64,000 bases of DNA from Motacilla alba alba (GCF_015832195.1 NC_052021.1:3596001-3660000); one strand, 5' to 3'. Shown: positions 36,241-49,190, counted from the stretch's first letter. The notes: generated by a model from the sequence alone, not told the origin. Made by a program: numbers and translations.

Positions 36241-36777
36241 CCCCGGGCAGTCCACTCCAATGCTTGGTGGCAGCAGCTCTCTGGCCACAGAGAGCAACAC
36301 ATAACTTTCCCAGGCATTGTCCTGGAATAGGCTGTGAGAAGATCAGAGAAAAGAATGATAAGGACTTCTTATCTTGACTTGCTGCACCTGTTGTTTTGAA
36401 CTTGTGGAATGTGTTATGGAGATTTGTTTACCAAAGGGTGGTTTCATAATTAGCCAGTGGTGATGGTGTTTGTAGTGAAGGACCAATAAGGTCCATCTGT
36501 ATGGTGACTGACTGTAAGGGTGGTGGGTTTCTTAATAAGTATAGAATAATAAAGTGACTGATCAGCCTTCGTGAATCATGGAGTCAATGCTAACCATTAC
36601 CCAGCTGGGGGCTGCAACAACAGTACTTTATCACCCCTTGTGTAAAAACCTTTTTTCCTAATATCCAACCTCTATTTCCCTTGGTGCAGGTTAACACTGC
36701 GTCCTCTTGTGCTGTCAGTTGTTGTCTGGAGAAAGGGACCAACCCCACCTGACCCCATCCACCCTTCAGGGAGTTCA
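36241..36777 (-). mobile_element. CR1 fragment with the same solo LTR, second copy
   Basis: CR1 remnants at 36241-36264 and 36623-36777 flank the LTR at 36265-36622 (358 bp, ends TGGTGGCAGC and GCAACAACA). The CR1 3' end kept at 20482-20620 is deleted here, joining the 5' module straight to CR1 across a C-rich microhomology. The insertion site is identical to 20650, showing one event followed by duplication. Confidence 0.75.
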
Positions 36778-37306
36778 CAGGCAGGGAGCCCGGGGTGGCC
36801 GGGCTGCAAGGCGGCGGGGCAGGGAATGTGGGGCACGCTGGTCAGCAGCCCGGGGCTGCTGCTTCTCGGCCCTGGGCAGGCGGACTCCGAGCCGCAGCTG
36901 CCCTGGGCCAGGGGCAAGGCGGCCACGAACCGAGCCGGGCCAGGCACAGAGCCTGGCCGAGCGCGGCCGGCGGCAGGAGCAGCGAGGCCTGCACGTTCGA
37001 ACAGCGGCGGGGTGCGGTCCCCGCGACGGGAGCAGTGTCTGATGAGGGCGGCGGGGTGCGGTCGGACCGCGCCGTGGGCGAGTTCGGGTGGGCGGGCTGG
37101 CGGCAGGGCGGCGGGGCCGCGCGTTGGCGTGCGGTCAGGGAGGCGCGCCCAGGCGCAGCAGGAGAGGCACAGAGCGCTTCTGCTGGCCCCGGGCACCTGG
37201 CCCGGCCCAGCCCAAGAATCCCTGCCATCATTCCCTGCACCATTCCCGGCCCCACGGCGGCTCCGGCTCCGCGGGCAGGCGGCTCCAGGAGCTCCGAGTG
37301 GGCAAA
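36778..37306 (+). repeat. D module and GC-rich 5' segment of lectin copy 3
   Basis: D module at 36778-36910, then a GC-rich segment related to 50390-50760 and 57030-57400. A possible acceptor (GCGGGCAG, ending about 37277) precedes the candidate coding exon 1 at 37307. Confidence 0.5.
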
Positions 37307-39921
37307 ATGGGAGCGAGGGAGAGGAGGCAGCTGCTGCCAGCGGGTGAAATGTCTTTGCTGCCGGCTGGCAGGGAGAGGAGCAGGGAGAAAGTGGTGCCAA
37401 GGGAAGGGCAGAGAAAGAGGGACAAGGCTGGAGCGGTGGAAGGCAGCGGGGATGGCCATGGGGCAGGCGGGCATTTTGCTTTCCAGCTCTGTGGCAGGAA
37501 AGCAAGAGCTGTCAAATCCGTGCAGGGAAAGAGGGGAGAAACTGCAGGTGGTGGAAATCGGTGGAAATCGCTGACAATTGGGATTCATTTGATCTGCCTG
37601 GACTGCAAAGGCCAACAAACACCGAGCCCAGGCGGATGGATGCCTGCCACGGCCCGCGTTTCGATGTGTCTTGCCCTGGCTGCAGCCGCTGCCTGTTGAG
37701 AGCCCCAGAAGCCGCTTGCCAGGGGCTGCTGTTCTTCAGCAGCTTTTCTGGCGTTGGGCGCTTTTTCTTAGCGCAGTTTTTTCGGGACAGAGAAAAACCC
37801 CTGTCGGCCTCGGGCGCGCCGCGTCCGTCAGCTCCCGGCTCCGATCGCATCTTCGGGCTGAGCAGCCCGGCAGATACTGGGGCCGGTCTCACCTCCCTGC
37901 GGCCGTCCCGCCAGATATTTTCCCGCGATTGATCCCCTAAGGATCGGCTTCCCAGATGTTGAATGGAATCCCCCAGCGGCCGGCTCCTTACCAGCGATCT
38001 GCTCTCCTTGGCGGCCGGCAGGCGAGCTCCCCGCGCCAAAAGCTCTCCCACAGCCTCGGCTCAAACCCGCGGCGGCAGCGGCCGTGCCCGCTGTGTGTGC
38101 CCGGGAGCGGAGCGGCGGCGGCAGCGGAGCCCGGCGAGGCGGCTGCAGAGCCCCAGGGGCCGGGGCTGCGGGGACAGCGCAGCCGGAGCTGCCACCGCCC
38201 TGCCGAGCCTCGGGCTCCCGCAGGGCCGGCAGCAGCACTGACCGCTCATCGTGTCCCTTGCAGGCTGCCACCAGCGCCGCTGTAAAGCCGCTCCCGAGGC
38301 CGAGCTCCCAAAGGCTTTGCCAGCGCTCCTGATGTCTCCAGAGCAAGGTGCTGATTGTTCCGAAGAGAGTGATTCTGGCTGTGAGCTGGAGGAGAGTGAA
38401 TCCTGCTCTATTCATGGGCTGGAGAAGGAGCCCCAGCACCTCCAGGACGGACCGGCAGCCGGGGTTCCGCACTTGCCTGGAGCACAAGAAGCCACTCGGC
38501 ACAAGCAGGGGGATGCCCCTTGTGAGCGCGCAGTGAGTGAAGATGTGGAGAGTGGATTCTGCAGTAGGGATGGGAGTGTGAGGGAGCCCCTGGCTCCCCA
38601 GGGCACATCAGCAACCGGCAACAAACACAAAAGGGACCTCAGAAGATTCCTGGGTGAGTGCAGGGCCACCCCTGGGGCCTCTAGGGAGGGGCCAGTGTCC
38701 CCTCCCAAGGCCAGGGCTGGCAGGTGTGTGGCTGTTTCCCGAGGTGTGGAAGAGGCCTGGTGCTCTGCTGGGCCCCATCAGTGGCTGGCAGCAAGAGCCC
38801 CAGCTGCCCCCAAGGCTGTGCAGCTCTCCTGCTGCAGCCTGTGCCCACAGCTGTGTCCCTGGCTGTGGCCAGAGCTGTGTCCCTGGCCGTGCCCAGGCTC
38901 TGGGCTCTCTGGCTGCCAGCTGAGCGAGGGCCACACTGGCTGAGGGCTCCCTGCTGTGCTCCCTGGGCAGGGGCTGAGCAGATTGCAGGGCCGGCTCTGC
39001 TTCTGGCAGCCAGCAGCTCTTTCCTGCTCCAGGTGAACGGCTCAGGCGCCATCCCGTGGGCACGGCGCTGCTGATCCTGCTGCTGCTGCTGCTGCTGCTG
39101 GCTCTGCTGGTGGCCTTGGCTGTGCTGGCAGGTAAGGCAGGGGCAGCAGCCTGGGCCCAGCCCCTCGGGGCAGAGCGGGCTCCCTGCTCCCTGCACAGGG
39201 CAATGCTCAGACCTTCTCCTCTTGCCCCTGCAGCTCCGCAGGCTCCAGTGACAGCTGCCACTCCACAGTGTGTTCTGTGCTGTCCCCCTGGCTGGGTTGG
39301 CTACAATGGGGTCTGCTACGGCTTCTCAAGGGATTACGGCACCTGGGAGCAGGGTCAGGAACGCTGCTCCCAGCTGAACGCCTCCCTGGCCATTGCCAAG
39401 GATGAGGGGGCCATGGTGAGTGAGGGGCTGCGGGCGGTGCGGGCTGGCTGAGGGCAGCCTGGGGGTGCTCCTGGGCCGGGCTCGGGGCTCGTAGGGCTGG
39501 GGGTGCAGCCCCGGGCCGGGGCCTTGCAGGGAAGGAGCCCCGGCGTGCGGGGGCAGCCCCGGGCACGTGTCCCCCCGAGGGGCCGGGGCAGCTGCCACTC
39601 CTCTCTCCCGGGCAGGATTTGCTCTTCCGCCTCCGCGGGAACGGCGATTACTGGCTCGGGCTGCGCAGACGGGGCCAGCGCCTGCACTGGGGGGACGGCA
39701 GCAGCTACAGCTCCCGGTGAGTGCCGGGGAGCCGGGCAGGGCCTGGCCGGACAGGGGCACAAGGTGTTCCCCTGGCAGCCAGCGCTGCCTCTGCTCCTCC
39801 CTGCAGGGTTCCTGTCTTTGGCGATGCCGAGTGCGTGTTCCTGGCTGACAATTCTTTGAGGAGCGAGTTCTGCTCAAATCCGCGGCCGTATGTCTGCAGC
39901 AAGGCCCCAGCTCCCCTGTGA
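37307..39921 (+). CDS. C-type lectin-like receptor (CLEC2D/CD69-like), copy 3, intact
   Basis: The best complete gene. Exons 37307-37343, 38264-38653, 39033-39131, 39234-39415, 39616-39716 and 39807-39921 sum to 924 nt and encode 307 residues without a stop. Exon 1 ([13 protein letters not shown]) is my inference, from good Kozak context, donor GTGAAA and a phase that fits exon 2 exactly. Residues 1-143 form the cytoplasmic tail, S/E/D-rich with five cysteines and ending in a basic patch. Residues about 150-175 form the Leu-rich membrane segment. The CTLD covers about 190-307 with the six canonical cysteines, Y-W-L-G-L, an N-A-S glycosylation site and W-G-D in place of a calcium-site W-N-D. 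A stalk cysteine could allow dimers. An extra cysteine (C-V-L-C-C-P) replaces the Gly of the other copies. The closest family by motif is LLT1/CD69/B-lec; which of these cannot be decided without a tree. Confidence 0.87.
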
Positions 39922-40540
39922 CGGGGGCTGCAGAAAGGACCTTCTCCACGCTGGGCAGTGCCAGCTTCCCCTCTCAGCGCAGCCCAGGGCTGTCCTTCCT
40001 CAGCTGCACCCTGTGCCTTGCACTGCCTCTCAGGGTCACCTCAGTGCCTCTCCATCCCCAGAGCCAGCGCTGGGCTGGGGCTGCAAAGGAAATGTCTCTG
40101 TAATCAATCCTGCCACCCATGCTGCCTGCAGGGAGTGCACTGCCATGGCACAACCAGCTCCAGTGGGAGTTCTAAACCACCCTGCGCTCTTGGAGATCAC
40201 CACAAACTGTCCTGAAGGTGACACTTTTGGACTGATGTTTGAAGAGGAGGGATGGTCTGAGCTGCTCTTTGGGGAAGGGAATTCCCTGCCATTGGCCATA
40301 ACCCGGCCCAGAGGCGCTTCTCCTGCCGTGGGGCGAGGCTGTGCCTGTGCGAGCAGCCCCGCACGGGCCCTTCCTGTCCCCCGTGGTGCCCGAGGGCCCT
40401 GTCCCCCTGCTCGCTGCCCGGGACCCTGCGCTCGCCTCTCCCTGCCCTGCCCAGCCCCGGCTGCCGCTGCCCCGGCCCCGCTGCCTCTCGGGCGCTGCTC
40501 CAGCTGTGGCTGCTCTGCAGCTGGCAGGAATGGATTTGTA
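39922..40540 (+). other. 3' UTR and flank of lectin copy 3
   Basis: Near-identical to 23230-23850, with a short deletion around 40141 (CACTGCCATGGC, against CAGTGCCCTCATGGC in copy 2). Confidence 0.65.
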
Positions 40541-41380
40541 AACGGGGTTTTAAACATTGATAGCAAGTTCACACAGTCTCCTATATCTGTATGCAAATAT
40601 TGAGATCGGGTGTGTTGACTTAGGAAAGCTCTGCAATAGAGATTCCATTGCTGAGAGAGAGATTGAATTAGGAATATGCCTTTATAAGTTTTAAAATATG
40701 GCTTTATATGAAGAGTAGATATTTTAGAGAATTAGAACTATGGAATATGCATTGTAATAGGACTGGGTGAGGTACAAATAGAGGTGCTTGTTGTTCAAGT
40801 AATGGCAGTATTGTGTGGTAACAGCTAATAGCTTGTAAAACTTTTATATGGTGTAATATATTGTTGTATATATTATATATAAATATAATATAGTGTTGAC
40901 TTAGGAAAGCTCTGCAATAGAGATTCCATTGCTGAGAGATTGCATTAGGAATATGCCTTTATAAGTTTTAAAATATGGCTTTATATGAAGAGTAGATATT
41001 TTAGAGAATTAGAACTATGGAATATGCATTGTAATAGGACTGGGTGAGGTACAAATAGACGTGCTTGTTGTTCAAGTAATTGCAGTATTGTGTGGTAACA
41101 GCGAATAGCTTGTAAAACAATTATGGTGTAAAAGATTGTATATGTTATATAGAAATATAATATAATTTTTATATATTATATAAAACATTTATATGGTGTA
41201 TTTATATTGTAATCAGGAAAGAAGTTTAGTTTCCAATAGAAAGCTCTGTGCCAATGTCTTATGTTTCCTTATTTACCGAGGCTGATAATAAAACAAGGTC
41301 TTTCAAAACACTTCTCAGTTATCTCATCTTTATAAAAACTAACAGCCAACAAAACAGTTCTTCCATTACAAAAAAAAAAA
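40541..41380 (+). repeat. LTR-like repeat, second copy, with 276 bp tandem duplication
   Basis: Same element as 23850-24420, but the segment beginning GTGTTGACTTAGGAAAGC occurs twice (from about 40610 and about 40895), each followed by its own TA-rich tract. This adds about 276 bp and raises the offset to the first block from 16.69 to 16.965 kb. A 20-base poly(A) run follows at about 41370. Confidence 0.6.
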
Positions 41381-41808
41381 AAAAAAACCAACTGTCTTAG
41401 AAGCAGGTAATAAACTTCAAAATACTTTTTGTTCAGTGCTACTGTAAAGAAACAAGACCTTAAAGAATAAGTTTACCAAAAAAACCCAGTCAAGACTTCT
41501 GCCTACCTCACTAGCCCAACTCAAACAGAAACCAATATTCTCTCCTATTACACCACACCAAGCAAGCTTTAAAAAACATAATCAAGCACAAAATATCCAA
41601 GACACCCAAAGACATTTATAAAAGCTGTAAAGCTCTAATCAATCGAATTCCTATAATATTTCAAACCAAAACTTTAAAATGTACTGTCTTAAGTACAAAG
41701 GCACTTTCACACTATAAATAATGCTGCTGTGTTCACCTTCCCTCTGAGAGCCAGTTAAACTCAAACTGTACAGTACTTTCACCACAACCCAAAGCCATAC
41801 AACCACAA
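41381..41808. other. A+C-skewed DNA, left part, second copy
   Basis: Matches 24420-24843 closely. No gene is seen. Confidence 0.5.
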
Positions 41809-43469
41809 ATGTATTCCCTCGGCACAAATGAGGTAGTAACTAAGTTATTTAAACAACCTGCAAAGCTTTCCGCTTCCCCAGCCTTGTCTGCAGCGCCCTC
41901 CGCGTCCCCAGCCGTGTCTCCGAGCCCCGCCTGCCCCTCGGTGCTGCCCAGAGGCAGCGAAACCCCGAGCGCAGCCCCGGTGCCCCGGCGCTCCCCGCTG
42001 CAGCCCCGCTGCCCGCCCAGCCCGGCCGGGATCTCGCAGCCCTGCCCTGCCCGGAGCGAGGGCAGCTCTGCCAGCGACAAGGAGCCGGGCTGCTCCGGGC
42101 ACGCTGCAGAGCCCGAGCTCCGGCTGCCGGCAGAGAGAGGAACGCCAGGAAAACCCGGGATTCGCAAACCCGTCCATGGGAAACGGAGCAGGACACAGAC
42201 TCCAGCCAGAGGAAGAGTTTAACCCGTTCCGTCCCAGCGCCGCGAGCACGGAACGGGAACCGACTAACTGGGCTGGGATCCCACCGAAACTCAGGCAAGA
42301 GAAAGATTTCCCTTCCCCAGATAGAAAACTCCTTGCTGTGCCAGTCCGATAGAAGAAAAGTGATGCTGATCCTCGGTGGGAGCCTACGGCACGCTGGGAT
42401 TTTGAGAAACTGAGAAAAGCTTTGAAAGACAGCAGCTCAAACTCCCCGTGTTTCAATAACGTGGGGAGAAGTAGATACGGTTCTTATCGCCTAACACCTT
42501 CAGACTGCCGTCATATTTCATCTGCAATTTTAACAAACTCACCGTTTAATCAGTGGGACTTAGAACAGCGAAAGCATCTGCACAGATCCCCAGAGAGCTC
42601 TGCCAGAAGTCCTGATGCCCAGCTAACAGCCAGTCAGTCAGCTAGAGAGCCTCCAAAGCATAAAGCGGAAGAGCAAGCCCAATCCCTTTCTAGAGCAGGA
42701 ATAAGAGATATCAAAACCGCAGCCAGAAAGTCTCTTTGGACTGTACAGCCCGCAAGAACCCATGAAAGCGCCGATTCTCTGACTCAACAAGCCAAAATGA
42801 AGCCTTCTCTTGCCTTTAGAGAGCGCTTGGCAGCAGCAGGTCCCAAGCAGAGTCCCAAGGAAGCAGCCCATCCTCACTGGATGAAAGCCTTGCCTTCGCT
42901 GCCACGAGCAGCCGGTGCCAAAGGGCTCTTGCAGCAGAGCAGCCCCCGGCAGCGCCGCGGATCCTCTCCGCTCGTGGCGAGCTCCGCACCCGCGGCACAT
43001 CGCGACCGTCCGAGCTCCTGCGCCGGGAACGACTTCCAAAGTCCCCAGGCTCGCTGGGAAACAAATCCCAAAGAGCTGCTGAGGCTCAAAGCAAAACTAC
43101 TGAAGAAACCCTCGCTGCTTCACAGGCAGAGCCACTACAGAGCCGTGTTTGAGCTGTGAGAAACCGAGTCTTTTAACAAAAGGCTGTTCTGAGGCAGAGA
43201 AAAACACAGAATCGCTGCTGCCCACGCTCAGTGCGGAGCAAAGAGGCGCTGCAGCGATCGCTGCGCCCCAAACGCGGCACAGCAGAGAAGCCTCTGCCGG
43301 GAACTGCAACGCGAGCGCCCGGCGCCACCGCGGCACGAACGAACAGCGGCGGCGCGAAGGCAAAAACTGGGAGCAGATGCGATCTGGGAAAGCACCAGAA
43401 ACCGCCCGAGCAGCCCCGGACCATCGGGGCACGAGGAAACGGACAACTCCCACACTAACATGCCTTTGA
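41809..43469 (+). pseudogene. Unidentified GC-rich open-frame region, copy b
   Basis: Paralogue of 24844-26505. The first frame runs 137 codons because a 1-base insertion near 42145 shifts it. The 245-codon frame is intact (42422-43159), and the following 106-codon frame (43149-43469) is also kept. The internal stop near 42350 is shared with copy a, so it predates the duplication. No domain is recognised. Confidence 0.35.
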
Positions 43470-45697
43470 ACAAACTTCTGTCATCAGTTTATACCCGCAG
43501 GCGTTATAATGAAAAGAAAATATAAATAAAATAAATATAAATAAATAAATATTTTAAAAATAAATTTTAAAATTAAAAAAAATAAAAATCACCTACTATT
43601 TGCCAATATTTTATAACAGGGGCTTTATCTCCAAAACAGCAACAGCCAAGAATTTTACACGACATCGACAATTCACTCATTGCAGCACCAACTCAAAGAG
43701 AAATAAAACAGATTCAAAACATCACCCCAGACATTCAAAACACGAAATTAAAAAGTTCAACATCACAGAAATTAAAAAGTTCTACATTAAAAATACAAGA
43801 AATCCCACCTTACATAGATTTAAGATGGAAGATAACAAAACAAACAATCAAGCCACAGAAAATGCAGCTCCCACCAGTGTCAAGACCTTACAAAATTTAC
43901 AACTCCTCCTCCGGTTTTAATTTAAAACCCTGAGACATGACAAATTGAAATTCCATTTCACTTGATAACCTAAGGCAAGAAATTTCCTTCTATTTCCACA
44001 AATACAAACCCTAAGCAGATTCCAACAAAAACCACGAAACCACATCACACACAAACCCACACTGACAGTGCCACAAACAAAACCACAACCACACGGACGT
44101 AAGGCACACGGGAAAACTACAGTTCATACCCAGCATCCCCTCCCCAAGCTGCAAAACTGCAAACCTTCCCTTTATATCAATGTGGAACTGTAAAAACCCT
44201 TAATATCAGAGAGCTCTTTTAGCAAAAGCGCAGCATCCATCGTGTTAAAAAATCCCCTCATGTCCAACTTTACTAAATTGAGTTTAAACAAAACCATTTC
44301 GTGCCTTAAATTAACCAGTCCCGAAAAAATTTGAAAAACAACTATTGCAGCAAAAAAATATTTAAAAATTAAAATACATAAAAAGCCTTTTACCAAGAGT
44401 AATTAACAAATACATCAAGTTAAATCGAACAATGTATTAGTAGTTATTCGTTTTACTTTCTTGCATTTACAACACAAATATAGCCATAAATCAACCCAAA
44501 CCAAATGTTTAAGTTACTCTAACCGAGCCAACAAGTTCAAACACCAAACATTTACCCAATCTGAGCCCGAACAAACCCTTTACAACCCGCTGAATCAGCA
44601 CACTGATACCAACCCAAAATACCCAACCCCAAACCCTAACAGCTCTGAGCGAGCGGCCACCGACCAAACAAACCCCGTCACCAATTCTGTCCCTGAACCC
44701 CAATCCTCCTAAAACTGCCTTTAAACCTCAGCAAGTAAACACTCTGAATCCTTTAACAACCAGATTTTGTACCTAGTTTCAGGATCAAAGAAATCCACAG
44801 TTAAATGTTACTCCCCATCACCCCATATACAAAACCTCAAGATTTTAGTACAATTATACCTCTCCTGTGCCCCCGAAAAATAAAACGATTAATCTTAACA
44901 AAATCCCACAGAAATTACCAAAAAAAAAAAAAAAAAAAACAAAAAAACCCAAAAACCAAAAAAACCCAAACAACTCATTGATAGAAATACAACCTAGGAA
45001 AACATTCCCTCAAAAATTAAAAATAGCCCACATAAGATCAAACAACTCGCTATAATAACATCTAAATTAAAAAAAAATTATTAAAAACTTAGGAAGTCTA
45101 CCCATGATCATAAAACCCACCTTGCAATAAGTTTTAAACCCTAAAACCCTACAAAATGAGTTACATTAAATTTGTTTTTACCTCAACACACCTTAACTAT
45201 AACATTAAAAAAATTAAACCAAATAGAGCATTAATTAAACAAAAAATCAGTACCGTTTCCTTTCTAATAATAGAATAACAAATATTAGTACTACTAAACA
45301 TACAGCCTTACATAACAAAACCACCACCAATCTTCTCCTATTAGCACATAAACAAAATTACAAAAACTTTTAAAATTCTATTACATAAACTTACAGAAAC
45401 ACTCAAAAACCATCCACAAAAACGACTTCAAAAACTAAAACAATCAACTAACCAAATTAAAACAAAAATGAAGTCTTAATTTAAAATTTATTTCAAAAAT
45501 ACAACTTTACAACTTACCGAAAAAAAACTTTACAACTTAAAATTCCGTATATTAATTATTATCATAACAGTATTGGTAATATTACCTTATACACTTCACT
45601 GTATACAACAAATAATGAATAAGAGCATCAAAAAAGACTCTTGTTGTTTGTTTCCTTTGTTGGACACGCCAGTAAAGAACAGTTGCTGGCATTCCTG
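43470..45697. other. Strongly A+C-skewed AT-rich block, copy b
   Basis: Near-identical to 26506-28734, with a shorter poly(A) run at about 44920-44939. No gene is recognised. Confidence 0.6.
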
Positions 45698-46178
45698 TAT
45701 CTTACCCTGAGAGCCCCTTCATTTCAGAATAATAACAATAACAATTCCGAGGGGTGGGGTTTATATTTTCCATTGGCGGGGAGGCTCCTGCCTTCCTTAG
45801 CAGACACCTGTCCCTAAAGCCAAAACAGCCCCGTGCCTCCGTGCCACTGTGGGGGAGAGGGAGGGAGGAACTGGGGACAAGGTGGAGCCCAGGAAGGAGA
45901 GAAGAGTGTGGGGAAGGGGCATTTTTAGGGTTTGGTGTACATCTCATTGCCTTGCTCTGATTGGTTTGATAATAAATGCAATGAATTTTAATTTCCCCAG
46001 TCCGGGCCTGTTGTGCCCAGGATGGGTGAGAGATCTCTGGCTGCCTTTCTGGAGAGCCCCGAGCCTTTGCTGCTGTGTTCTGTTGCCTGCCCCGGGGCAG
46101 CAGGAGAGGCACAGAGCGCTTCTGCTGGCCCCGGGCACCTGGCCCGGCCCAGCCCAAGAATCCCTGCGGGAATTCACT
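45698..46178 (+). repeat. Duplicated flank block, copy 3
   Basis: Matches 28735-29215 at an offset of 16963 bp with almost no differences, and 6631-7075 less closely. Confidence 0.7.
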
Positions 46179-49100
46179 CTTGAGAGCCCCTGGAGCAGCT
46201 TCCCCGGCCTGGGGACTTTTCCTCACCGCGGGGTTCCCGGACAGGAGCGGCGCCTCCGCCGCGTCGCTGCCCCGCTCCCCGCTCGCTCCGCCGCTCTCCT
46301 GGCTGGAGCCGCCGCTTTCCCACTGCTGTAAAGGACAGAGCGGCCCAAAGCCCTCCCGCACCCACGGCTCCCGCAGTCTGAGCAGCAGCGGCCGTGCCCG
46401 CTGTGTCTGCCCGGGAGCGGAGCGCTGCCGCCCGGCTCCCCGTTCGTGTCGCTGCGGAGCGGCGGCGGCGGAGCTCGGAGCGGCTCCAGCCCCGTGCGAG
46501 CGCGGCCGGAGCTGCCCCGGCTCGGGGCTCGCTGCGGGCGGAGGGGCCGCGCTGAGGGGCGGGGGGTTCTGAGAGAAAGGAGCTTCTGCACGCTGGGCAG
46601 TGCCAGCTTCCCCTCTCAGCGCAGCCCAGGGCTGTCCTTCCTCAGCTGCACCCTGTGCCTTGCACTGCCTCTCAGGGTCACCTCAGTGCCTGTCCATGCC
46701 CAGAGCCAGCGCCGGGCTGGGGCTGCAAAGGAAACGTCTCTGCAATCCATCCTGCCACCCATGCTGCCTGCAGGGAGTGCAGTGCCCTCATGGCGCAACC
46801 AGCTCAAATGTGTCCATGCTTACCTTAAAAACAGATCCAGCTGTCCTATTGTCAGAGGGTCAAATTGCCAAGCCTAAGAGACTTGAAGAGAGTTTTGAGG
46901 CAGAAAACATCTGGGTTTGTTGGCCATTTTCCAAGCAGGTCCAGCCAGGGCCCGGCCAGAGCCCAGACCCTCACTGGGAGGGTCTCCCTCACACACCCTA
47001 AAAGCAAATCTGTCAGTAACAGCAGCTGTGAGATGCCCCAAGCACAGCAAACTGCTGGAGTGCTCCTGTGGAAATTCCTGGGCTGTGTCTGATTGCCACA
47101 GAGCAGAAGCAGCCTTGCCCTCAGCAGCTCACAGCCCTGTCCCACAAGGATGTGCCACAAAAGGGGCGGCAAAGAGCACAGGAGCCTCAGCTCAGGAGAG
47201 GCTTTGGACAGAGCCCAGGGATCTCATCCTGGAGCTCTGAAACCACAGGAAACCATGAGCCAGCCCTGGGCCAAGGCCCAGCAGCCCTGCTGGAACAAGA
47301 GAAGGGACTCCAGGCTGAGCAGGCAGTGCAGGGAAGGGCTGCAGACAGCCTGTTCAAAGAGATGCACCTGCAGCTGGAGAGCAGACCAGACAGAGCCCAC
47401 AGGGACACGTGTCTTGTAGACAGTCACACAAAGACATGCCAAAGATTGTGAAAAGCCAGTTATAAACAAGGCAATGACACCTTATGAACAATGCCTGTTC
47501 TAAAAATCAGTGAATCCCCGTGATGGGAGCAATGGATCAGCAGGAACCGCCTCAGGAATTTGGGACAATATTCTTGCAGCATTCATGTGTCCACAGCAGT
47601 GAAACTCTGAACAGCTCCCAGTGGGTAACAGCATCCTGCAGAACAAGCAGCCACTGTCCTGTGTTAGCTGTGGGAGAGAAAACAGAAGAGATCCCAGTGA
47701 CTGATCCTGTTGGGCAGTGCAGCTCTGACACCTGTGGGAGCTGGGAGAGGATCGAGGGCTCAGCAAACTGTGTCTGCTTCTGTCCAACAGCAGGTGTTTA
47801 TCAGTGCTTCATCGCTGCTGCTTCAGTTGGACCTGTCTTATCTCTAGAAGAAAATAACTACATCTTGCAATGTAGACAAACATATCTAAACAAAATTAAC
47901 TCAGGACTTCAAATTAATTGCATTGTAATTCACTGTTACATCAGTAGTATTAGAGGTACACTTAAAAGAACCTAAAGCTGACCTCTCCAATGCTGAATAA
48001 AAATAGATCTTATAAAACTGGAACAGAACATGAAATGGCTTAAAGTGAAGAAGACTGAAACTTGACCTCGTCCAAGCTCAGCAACGCTCAAACCTGACAG
48101 AAATCGACCTTGACATAAATGACTCTTAACAAAAATGACTCCACAGGGCAATAAAACATAGCACTACTCAGATCTAACTTTGCTTAATCTTACCTGTAGC
48201 GTTTTGCCCGGGGGGTTTTGAGCTGATCTGATGAACTCTCAACCCCTCAACACTACACCCCAGAATAGCTCAGCTTTCATCGGGAGGCATAAAAGGAGCA
48301 GGAGGCTGATGTGACAGCGTCAGGAACAAAATAGGTTTAATAAAGGCAAAACAACAAACTCAAAGCGATCCAGGTGCCACAAGCTTGTGCTCCTGGTAAA
48401 GACACCTCACAAAAGCGATTTGGCTTCTTTGTTCTGTGCTTTTCTACTCAATGGCCCAGGCGGGACCTTTTGGCTTATGGCCAATGAGCTGTCCCCAAAC
48501 TTGAGGTGAAGTCCCAAGGTCCTATCGGTGACTTTTCTACCGGATCACTGGGAGAAACTTCTGGGCTCTTTCCTTTTGGGGGACAGAGGAAGGTTCTGTC
48601 TCTCTGTCCATAGGGGGCACATTCCTACACCAACATTAAATCGTATTCAAATAAAACAGAACCCAACTAACAATCTATATCCTTAAAAGCTCTGGGTACT
48701 ACAAAATGTAACTTATTCTGCTGTTGATTAATACCAAAAGGCACTGAGAATATTAATAAGGCAGGGTTGAAATAATGGCATGATGGATTAACTGGAGGGA
48801 TTAGAGAAGTGTGACAAATACGTTGACCCTATGCAATTTAACATTGAGAAAAACTCATGGTAGGCGCAAATTTTATGGAACCATAAATTTACTAAGACCT
48901 TTCAAAGAGCAATTTTACCAAGAGAAACAACAACGCAGAATTTGGAAACCTGTCCAACAAACCGGGAGCTTCTCAAGATTGTATTTAGTGTAATGGCATA
49001 TGGGAAATGTTATCAGCATTTCTATTCAAGAAGTTAGATCGGGTTGTGCTGCACATAAAGATAATGACAATAATAATAATAATGAGGCACTGCATTTACC

Positions 49101-49190
49101 GCTTTGAATCTCTCCAGTAACAATTCTCAGAGGAATCAGAGTTCACGAAAAGCAGAAGATGAACGTTAGAAAAGAATTTCAGCACATTTT
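46179..49190 (+). pseudogene. Second exon-less lectin remnant with 3' flank
   Basis: Repeats the structure at 29216: lectin 5' module to about 46571, then lectin 3' UTR directly, then 3' flank to 49190. The flank differs from the 30-31 kb copy by carrying the LTR at 48195 and is closer to the flanks of copies 4 and 5, so this region joins the old duplication to the young array. Confidence 0.75.
48195..48629 (-). mobile_element. Solo LTR in lectin 3' flank, first copy
   Basis: 435 bp bounded by TGTAG...CTACA, absent from the orthologous sites at about 2135 and about 31228. On the minus strand it begins TGTAGGAATGTGCC and contains ATTAAACC, a likely poly(A) signal, followed by TTTTGTTCCTGACGCTGTCACA, typical of avian ERV LTRs. 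No clean target duplication is visible (only about 2-3 bp shared). No viral genes are present. Confidence 0.65.
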
